A DNA stretch of 12,290 bases from an uncultured Caulobacterales bacterium (lineage in GTDB: Bacteria; Pseudomonadota; Alphaproteobacteria; Caulobacterales; Caulobacteraceae): NCBI GenBank assembly GCA_903903715.1, contig CAIUZX010000006.1, forward strand, positions 1-12,290, read 5' to 3'. Positions within the stretch are counted from its first letter, which is position 1; the number at the start of each line of letters is the position of its first letter. Below are positions 7,551 through 12,290 of this stretch, one piece after another. Below the pieces are notes generated by a model that was given only the letters and a program-made list of their open reading frames with translations, was not told where the DNA came from and did no database searches. The position numbers and the translations under genes are program-made.

Positions 7551-8506
7551 CAACGACCTACGCCTTGAGCATCGTCGCGCCTTGCTACAACGAAGCTGAG
7601 GGGCTGGGCGCCTTTGTTGCGCGCATGACCGCTGCGGCCTCTGCGGTCGTGGGCGAAAACTATGAGCTGATCATGGTCGACGATGGGTCTCGTGACCGGA
7701 CCTGGGCGGTGATGTCTGAGTTGGCTCGGACCCACGCCACGATCGTCGCCGTGCGACTTTCGCGCAATCACGGCCATCAGTTGGCGGTGACGGCAGGATT
7801 GTCGCTTGTCCGGGGCGACCGGATCATGGTGATCGACGCGGACCTTCAGGACCCGCCGGAGCTTGTGGGCGACATGATTGCGCGGCTCGACGAAGGCTAC
7901 GATGTGGTGTTCGGCCGCCGCCGCCGCCGGGCCGGTGAAAGCCCGTTCAAGCGGGCCACGGCCAGCCTGTTCTACCGCACGCTGGCGACCTTGTCTGAGC
8001 ACGATATTCCGGTTGACACAGGAGATTTCCGCCTGATGTCCAGGCGTATCGTCGATCGACTCAACGCCATGCCGGAACGCGACAGGTTCATTCGCGGGAT
8101 GGTGGCCTGGCTGGGCGGACGCCAGACGGAGCTTCTTTACGATCGAGATGCGCGCCATGCGGGGGTCACGCACTACACGCTGCGGCGCATGGTGCGCCTT
8201 GCGGCGGATGGACTGATCGGGTTTTCGACAGCGCCCCTTCGGCTCGCCACACTGATGGCCGTGATCGGCGTGTTCGCCGGCGTCGGACTTCTGGCCTATA
8301 TCCTCGCCGGCTTGATCACGGGATCAACCGTTCCGGGGTGGGCCAGTTTGGCGCTCATCGTCGTATTTTTCTCCACGGCGCAACTCGTCTGCCTGTCTAT
8401 CTTCGGAGAATATCTCGGCCGGACCTATATGCAGGCGAAAGGCCGGCCGCTCTACATGATCGACGAGATCACGTGCGCAACTGGGCCCAGTGAGGCGAAA
8501 AGCTGA
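7547..8506 (+). CDS. GT2 polyprenyl-phosphate glycosyltransferase (GtrB/DPM1-like)
   Basis: Expected to transfer a sugar from a nucleotide sugar to undecaprenyl phosphate on the cytoplasmic face of the inner membrane. The 319 residues show a GT-A domain with LSIVAPCYNEAEG (7-19), the nucleotide-binding VDDGS (44-48), the metal-binding DAD (97-99) followed by QDPPE (101-105), and DTGDFRLMSR (157-166). An amphipathic basic stretch precedes two C-terminal helices at about 229-254 and 265-287, ending in GEYLGRTYMQAKGRPLY, the usual tail of GtrB-type enzymes. The start ATG shares ATGA with the stop of the GT-C gene, so translation is coupled. Family members make polyprenyl-phosphate glucose, mannose or aminoarabinose-type donors; which sugar applies here cannot be read from the sequence. 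Confidence 0.92.
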   Translation: MTTTYALSIVAPCYNEAEGLGAFVARMTAAASAVVGENYELIMVDDGSRDRTWAVMSELARTHATIVAVRLSRNHGHQLAVTAGLSLVRGDRIMVIDADLQDPPELVGDMIARLDEGYDVVFGRRRRRAGESPFKRATASLFYRTLATLSEHDIPVDTGDFRLMSRRIVDRLNAMPERDRFIRGMVAWLGGRQTELLYDRDARHAGVTHYTLRRMVRLAADGLIGFSTAPLRLATLMAVIGVFAGVGLLAYILAGLITGSTVPGWASLALIVVFFSTAQLVCLSIFGEYLGRTYMQAKGRPLYMIDEITCATGPSEAKS

Positions 8507-9201
8507 TGGACGCTGCCGAATTTGATGTCTTTGCCGAGGAATACCTCGCCACGCATCAGAAGAACCTGAAGATCTCCGGCGAGGAGCCGGACTATTTCGC
8601 CCGCTACAAGCTGGACGAACTGCGCCGACTTTGGACGCAAAAGCGCTATCCCGAACCTGAAACCATGCTGGATTTCGGCTGCGGCATTGGGGCAAGCCTT
8701 CCCCAACTCGCCCGAGTGTTTCCGGGCGGAAAACTGACCGGACTCGATGTCAGCGCCAAGAGCCTGGAGATCGCAGGTCGTCTTCACCCGGGTGTGGCTG
8801 AGCTGGTCCAGTATGACGGCGAGGCGCCGCCGTTTCCGGAAGCGAGCTTTGACCTGATCTTCTCCGCCTGCGTCTTCCACCATATCGACCACACTGAACA
8901 CGACAGAATTCTCTTGTCATTGAGGCGCCTTCTACGGCCCGGCGGGCGGCTGGCGATCTTCGAACATAATCCGATCAATCCCGTCACGCAGTACATCGTC
9001 GCCACCTGTCCGTTTGACCGGAACGCCAGACTCCTTGCGGCGAACACCTTCGCCAAGGCGCAGGCCCATGCAGGTTTTTCCAAAGTTGAAACGCGCTTCA
9101 CGGGTTTCTTTCCGGGGCCTCTGAAGGCGCTTCGCCCTCTTGAGCCGGCTATGACCGCTCTGCCCTTGGGCGCTCAGTACTATACGCTCGCCCATGTCTG
9201 A
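8506..9201 (+). CDS. Class I SAM-dependent methyltransferase
   Basis: Predicted soluble cytoplasmic methyltransferase of 231 residues with a methyltransf_11/25-type Rossmann domain. Visible motifs: the SAM-binding LDFGCGIGAS (55-64), the ribose-binding Asp in LTGLDVSAKS (78-87), EAPPFPEASFDLIFSACVFH (106-125) around motif II, and RLLRPGGRLAIFEHNP (141-156) with the motif III glycine turn. EHNP and NPVTQ (about 153-162) resemble enzymes often found in lipid or polyketide loci. The substrate is unknown; position between a polyprenyl glycosyltransferase and a GtrA flippase suggests a sugar, a glycolipid or a carrier-linked intermediate, but this is inference. Its ATG shares TGATG with the GT2 stop, with GAGG about ten bases upstream. 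Its own stop lies 8 bases inside the following gtrA. Confidence 0.9.
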   Translation: MDAAEFDVFAEEYLATHQKNLKISGEEPDYFARYKLDELRRLWTQKRYPEPETMLDFGCGIGASLPQLARVFPGGKLTGLDVSAKSLEIAGRLHPGVAELVQYDGEAPPFPEASFDLIFSACVFHHIDHTEHDRILLSLRRLLRPGGRLAIFEHNPINPVTQYIVATCPFDRNARLLAANTFAKAQAHAGFSKVETRFTGFFPGPLKALRPLEPAMTALPLGAQYYTLAHV

Positions 9202-9601
9202 TGGCGGGCTTCTGGGACAGGCTCTGCGCTATGGGGTCGCGGGGCTGGCCAATATGGCGCTGGGCTACGGCGTCATCCTCACCCTCGAGTTCGGACTGCA
9301 TATTTCGCATCTCGTCGCCAACTTCTTCGGTTATGCGGCAGGGTTCGCATTGGGCTTCATCCTGAGCCGCGGTTTTGTCTTCGGGGCGACGTCGAGCGCC
9401 GGGAAGACGGGTCCGCGATACCTGGCGGCGGTCGGTGTCGCCTACGCCCTCAATCTGCTGGTCCTAGAGGCCACGCGCGCCCTTGCGCCGCCAAACGACC
9501 TCGCCCACGCCGCGACGCAGCTGATCGCCATGGGAGCCTACTCGGTGACGCTGTTTGGCTTGTCCCGCTACTGGGTGTTTGCGGGCGCTGCGACCCGATA
9601 G
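9194..9601 (+). CDS. GtrA-family membrane protein (second copy)
   Basis: Four-helix inner-membrane protein of 135 residues and the last gene of the rightward train. The GtrA signature is seen twice, closing each half: LSRGFVF after helix 2 and LSRYWVF at the C-terminus, indicating two pseudo-repeated helical hairpins. GLANMALGYGVILTLE in the first helix is typical. It is the likely flippase for the polyprenyl-phosphate sugar made by the GT2 protein encoded two genes upstream. No Shine-Dalgarno sequence precedes the ATG, which lies 8 bases inside the methyltransferase gene, so expression probably depends on translational coupling. The last 34 bases overlap the tail of the opposite-strand membrane protein gene, and no terminator is visible after the stop. 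Confidence 0.9.
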   Translation: MSDGGLLGQALRYGVAGLANMALGYGVILTLEFGLHISHLVANFFGYAAGFALGFILSRGFVFGATSSAGKTGPRYLAAVGVAYALNLLVLEATRALAPPNDLAHAATQLIAMGAYSVTLFGLSRYWVFAGAATR

Positions 9602-11439
9602 ATCATCACTGATGAGTGCGGCGCGGTCATCGGCTGAAGCCAGCTCGGCGCCTCGCCGCGGTCCAGCAGCCGCTGAAGGGCGTCTCGATCAAGCCCAGAA
9701 CGGTCCGCGTGATTGGCGTGCAGCGGGCAGGCCAGGATATAGGTCACGCCCAACCGCCGTATCCGTTGCAAGGCCAGATCCGGTTTCGCCGTCAGCACGC
9801 TGCGCGCGGCCATGATGCCGATGCTCAGGCGATGATAGGGTCCGGACAGGCTGGACGAGGGCGTGTGCGCCAGCACAAAGGGACCAAGGTCAATCTCGCT
9901 GACCGTGAGTCCCCTCGGCGCTGTGGCCAGCGCGCGGTAAGGAAAGGCGTTGAAGCAGTAGTCTGGAGGGTCCTTCGCACGGGCCTTGTGGCTTTGGTTG
10001 GCGCTCTTAGGCTTTGGCGACGCTAGCGCGATGAGGTTCGGCGCAGCGTTGTAGATCAGTGTGGACACGCCGCTCCATCCAGCCGGGGTGAGCACCAGCG
10101 CCCCACCAAGGGCGGCGAAGGCGATGCCGAGGTCCCGTTCGTATCGCCTCGCCAAAGATGTGGCGGCGACGGCGATGATCGGAGTGGCGAACCAGCCGGC
10201 GTAGACCGACATGCGCACGGCCATCATGCCGACGGCTACGCTCAGCGCAAGCAGCAGCACGGCGGTCATCAGCGCAAAGCCGGGGGGGCGTCGGGCGTTG
10301 AACATCAGGACCACGAGTCCAAGCGCTCCCGCCGCAGCGGTGGCCACTTCGAATATGGCCTGCTCGGCGTTGCGGCGGAACAGCGTCGGCAAGTTCGCCA
10401 CCTCGCTGACATGGTCGAGCCAGAAGCTGCGAATACGAGGATCGACCTCGGCGAAGGGGCCGTTCAGGCAGGCGGGCTGAACGAGGACGTAGACGAGGCT
10501 CGCCGCCATACCGGCGCCTAGCGCCGCCGCGGCGCGAAACCGGCTGTCCCGCGTCTTGGTCGCCTGCATGAGAAGGCACAATGTCCCGGCGCCCGCGAGG
10601 ACGGCTCCCACGAGATTGATCGCCATCGCATCGCAGGCTGAAACCAACCATCGGTCCGGGGGGGTCTGGATGGCGTGCGACAGGGTCATGGTCGCGGCCA
10701 TGGCGAGCATGTAGGTCTGAACCCATCTTCGAGCCGAAGGGTCCCGGACAAACCGGAACGCGACCATGCCGGCGACGGCGACCTGAAAGAACAGCGCTTC
10801 CAAGCCAATCGCCAGTCCCAGGCCCGAGGCAAAACCTGCAATCAGGGCCGCGCGGCGACGATGGCTGGGCTCCATGGCGCCGGCCATGGCGACGAGGGAG
10901 AGCGCGATCTGCACATTGTGATGGTCCACCCGTCCCGGACGGAACTGACCGGAGAAGAGTCCCAGATTGACGATCATGAGTGCGGCGGCGGCGATGACCG
11001 CCGACTGTGCCCGATCAGGCTTCCCGACATCGATGGCCAGACGCCTCGAGGCGGACAGAGTGGCCCATATGGCGGGGATCATGCAGAAGCATGGCCAGAA
11101 CACCCGCGTTGCGATCTCCGCCGACCGGTTGTCGAGGCCAGTGCGGAATATGAGATTGACCAGTGCGATGGCGCCATCGAGGAGGCGCGACCAGTGCATG
11201 TAGACGCCAACTGGCGGCTGAAAACGCATCCAATGCTGGTCCCACCAGCCTCGACCGGCCAGTAGCTCACGGACCATGACCATGCGCGTCGCATCGTCCG
11301 TGTCGCCGAGCGCCGCCGGCAGCCACGCATAATTCTGGACAAGCAGGACGCCCGTGGCGATCAGCGCGATGGCGACGGCCAGCCAGGCCATCCGTCTGGA
11401 TGTCGTAAGGTCCGGTATTTTCTTGGGAAAAGCTGCCAT
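9568..11439 (-). CDS. Large GT-C / STT3-like integral membrane protein
   Basis: A 623-residue inner-membrane protein with one N-terminal helix (about 17-36), then an external loop GDTDDATRMVMVRELLAG (45-62) and PPVGVYMHWSRLLDG (75-89), further helices, the conserved GRVDHHNVQ (169-177), about ten more hydrophobic segments, and a soluble C-terminal domain from about 470 containing GPYHR (533-537). The DxD-type acidic pair in the first external loop and the soluble tail after the last helix resemble STT3/oligosaccharyltransferase-like GT-C enzymes. Homologues in alphaproteobacteria are, from memory, sometimes mislabelled AcrB/AcrD/AcrF family, for which I see no support. A function in glycan or glycoprotein transfer is inference. 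It begins 61 bases after the pgi stop and may share the pgi transcript. The ATG at 11439 has no clear ribosome-binding site, and the gene ends inside the convergent gtrA. Confidence 0.75.
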   Translation of the reverse strand: MAAFPKKIPDLTTSRRMAWLAVAIALIATGVLLVQNYAWLPAALGDTDDATRMVMVRELLAGRGWWDQHWMRFQPPVGVYMHWSRLLDGAIALVNLIFRTGLDNRSAEIATRVFWPCFCMIPAIWATLSASRRLAIDVGKPDRAQSAVIAAAALMIVNLGLFSGQFRPGRVDHHNVQIALSLVAMAGAMEPSHRRRAALIAGFASGLGLAIGLEALFFQVAVAGMVAFRFVRDPSARRWVQTYMLAMAATMTLSHAIQTPPDRWLVSACDAMAINLVGAVLAGAGTLCLLMQATKTRDSRFRAAAALGAGMAASLVYVLVQPACLNGPFAEVDPRIRSFWLDHVSEVANLPTLFRRNAEQAIFEVATAAAGALGLVVLMFNARRPPGFALMTAVLLLALSVAVGMMAVRMSVYAGWFATPIIAVAATSLARRYERDLGIAFAALGGALVLTPAGWSGVSTLIYNAAPNLIALASPKPKSANQSHKARAKDPPDYCFNAFPYRALATAPRGLTVSEIDLGPFVLAHTPSSSLSGPYHRLSIGIMAARSVLTAKPDLALQRIRRLGVTYILACPLHANHADRSGLDRDALQRLLDRGEAPSWLQPMTAPHSSVMIYRVAAPANTQ

Positions 11440-11455
11440 TGTCGCCGTCGCAGGA

Positions 11456-11484
11456 ACAGGTCGACGACCTTATCCGTCGCCTGT
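11456..11484. repeat. Imperfect inverted repeat between pgi and the STT3-like gene
   Basis: ACAGG (11456-11460) and CGACG (11462-11466) pair with CGTCG (11475-11479) and CCTGT (11480-11484). They form a 10-bp stem with one bulged base (11461) and an 8-base loop. No T tract follows on either strand, so it is not a standard intrinsic terminator. In the leftward transcript it sits 16 bases before the ATG of the STT3-like gene, where it could affect processing, partial termination or translation start. It could also be a protein-binding palindrome. Confidence 0.5.
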
Positions 11485-11500
11485 TATCGCGTCATTAACG

Positions 11501-12290
11501 CTATTGGCTCAGCGAAAGCCGCGCAACCAGCGCCGTCGTCGACGGATCATGCTGTCCGCGCTGACCGCCCTCAAGCTCCCCCAGGATCCGTGTCGCGAGG
11601 GTCTTGCCGAGCTCCACGCCCCATTGGTCGAAGCTGTTCACACCCCAGACCACCCCTTCGACGAACGTCTTGTGCTCGTAGAGCGCTATGAGCGCGCCGA
11701 GGGTTTTCGGCGTCAGCGCGTCGAGTAGGATCATCGAGGTGGGGCGATTGCCCGGAAACGCTCGCTGCGGCGCCAGTTCGTCGATCTTCGATGCAGACAG
11801 GCCGCGCTCGGCCAGTTCGGCGCGAACCTCCTCCTCGCTGCGACCGATCATCAACGCCTCCGCCTGGGCGATCAGGTTGGCGAGCAGCTTGAGGTGCATC
11901 TCGCTAGACCCTTCCGCGGCGGCGGCGACGCCCACCAAGTCGACCGGGATGATGTCGCAGCCTTGGTGAAGCAGCTGGAAGAAGGCGTGCTGGCCATTTG
12001 TGCCGGCGTCGCCGAAGACGGTCGTGGCGGTCAGCTCTGGAACGGGCAGGCCGGCCGCCGTCACCCGCTTGCCGTTCGACTCCATCTCGAGTTGCTGGAG
12101 GAAGGCGGGAAACAGACGCAGGCGCTGCGCGTAGGGCACAACCGCGCGAACGGGCCGCTTCAGACCGTTGCGGTTGAACACATGCGCGCCCGCCAGCAGG
12201 ATTGGCGCGTTGGCGGCGAGGGGGGCGGACACGAAATGTTCGTCCATCTCGGCGGCCCCCGCCAGGACGTCTGCAAACCGATCATATCCA
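11501..12290 (-). CDS. pgi: Glucose-6-phosphate isomerase, C-terminal portion (partial at window edge)
   Basis: Interconverts glucose-6-phosphate and fructose-6-phosphate in the cytoplasm. The reading frame runs off the right edge of the window, leaving the last 262 residues; the first visible ones, YDRFADVLAGAAEMDEHF, match the middle of Pgi. Recognised segments: LEMESNGKRV, GDAGTNGQHAFFQLLHQG, LLANLIAQAEALMIG, GNRPTSMILLDALTP, ALYEHKTFVEGVVWGVNSF, and the second Pgi signature FDQWGVELGK, with the substrate-binding/catalytic lysine present. Two oddities: the usual GEPGTNGQH has Asp in place of the catalytic Glu (codon at 12008-12010), and the histidine about 31 residues later is replaced within an alanine-rich VAAAAEG. 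Otherwise the protein looks intact. The STT3-like gene follows on the same strand after 61 bases. Confidence 0.96.
   Translation of the reverse strand, partial: GYDRFADVLAGAAEMDEHFVSAPLAANAPILLAGAHVFNRNGLKRPVRAVVPYAQRLRLFPAFLQQLEMESNGKRVTAAGLPVPELTATTVFGDAGTNGQHAFFQLLHQGCDIIPVDLVGVAAAAEGSSEMHLKLLANLIAQAEALMIGRSEEEVRAELAERGLSASKIDELAPQRAFPGNRPTSMILLDALTPKTLGALIALYEHKTFVEGVVWGVNSFDQWGVELGKTLATRILGELEGGQRGQHDPSTTALVARLSLSQ

Noticed and set aside
7484..8173. 229-codon leftward open frame opposite the GT2 gene
   Set aside because: Antisense to the conserved VDDGS and DAD motifs; shadow frame.
5985..9601. Prophage-borne GtrABC serotype-conversion cassette
   Set aside because: There is no integrase, att-like repeat, phage gene or flanking tRNA, and the genes are embedded by overlap in a chromosomal his operon with similar base composition.
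10007..10726. 239-codon frame on the same strand as the STT3-like gene
   Set aside because: Out-of-frame reading of the membrane protein, with extreme arginine and proline content and no hydrophobic segments.
1..12290. tRNA, rRNA, CRISPR array or insertion sequence
   Set aside because: No cloverleaf-like segment, spaced direct repeats, transposase frame or terminal inverted repeats were noticed by reading; a tRNAscan or repeat search could not be run.

Overview
The window looks like ordinary chromosome of a high-GC alphaproteobacterium, most likely of the Caulobacterales. The reasons are the gene order hisS-hisZ-hisG, the style of the HisRS and HisG proteins, the frequent start/stop overlaps and the GC-rich codon use. 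This lineage call is inference from protein style and gene order; no rRNA or tRNA gene is present to confirm it.

Layout. At the left edge is the last stretch of an outer-membrane beta-barrel protein, followed by a strong intrinsic terminator (93-121). Next is a leftward two-gene unit: a GtrA-family membrane protein (start near 2223) followed, with an 8-base overlap, by an FAD-dependent oxidoreductase related to UDP-galactopyranose mutase (ends at 237). A 191-base divergent gap (2224-2414) separates this from a rightward train of seven genes, each overlapping the next by 1 to 8 bases. These are hisS (histidyl-tRNA synthetase), hisZ and hisG (ATP phosphoribosyltransferase regulatory and catalytic subunits), a GT-C membrane glycosyltransferase, a GT2 polyprenyl-phosphate glycosyltransferase, a SAM methyltransferase and a second GtrA protein (ends at 9601). 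From the right come two leftward genes: pgi (glucose-6-phosphate isomerase, 5' end outside the window) and a large STT3/GT-C-like membrane protein. The tail of the latter overlaps the tail of the second gtrA by 34 bases.

How the genes fit together. HisZ and HisG carry out the first step of histidine biosynthesis, and HisS charges tRNA-His. The downstream genes make a plausible cell-surface glycosylation module of the Gtr type. GT2 would load a sugar onto undecaprenyl phosphate, GtrA would flip it, and a GT-C enzyme would transfer it to a periplasmic acceptor. The methyltransferase may modify the sugar, lipid or acceptor. The divergent GtrA/UGM-like pair and the STT3-like protein could be further parts of the same envelope chemistry. 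Pgi supplies fructose-6-phosphate and glucose-6-phosphate, from which sugar nucleotides are made.

Most notable points: the his genes and glycan genes are fused into one apparently translationally coupled operon; HisZ co-occurs with an unusually long HisG that has about 90 extra C-terminal residues; Pgi has lost two residues usually held to be catalytic; and two GtrA proteins and two GT-C proteins lie within 10 kb. I saw no mobile element, CRISPR array, tRNA, rRNA or phage gene.
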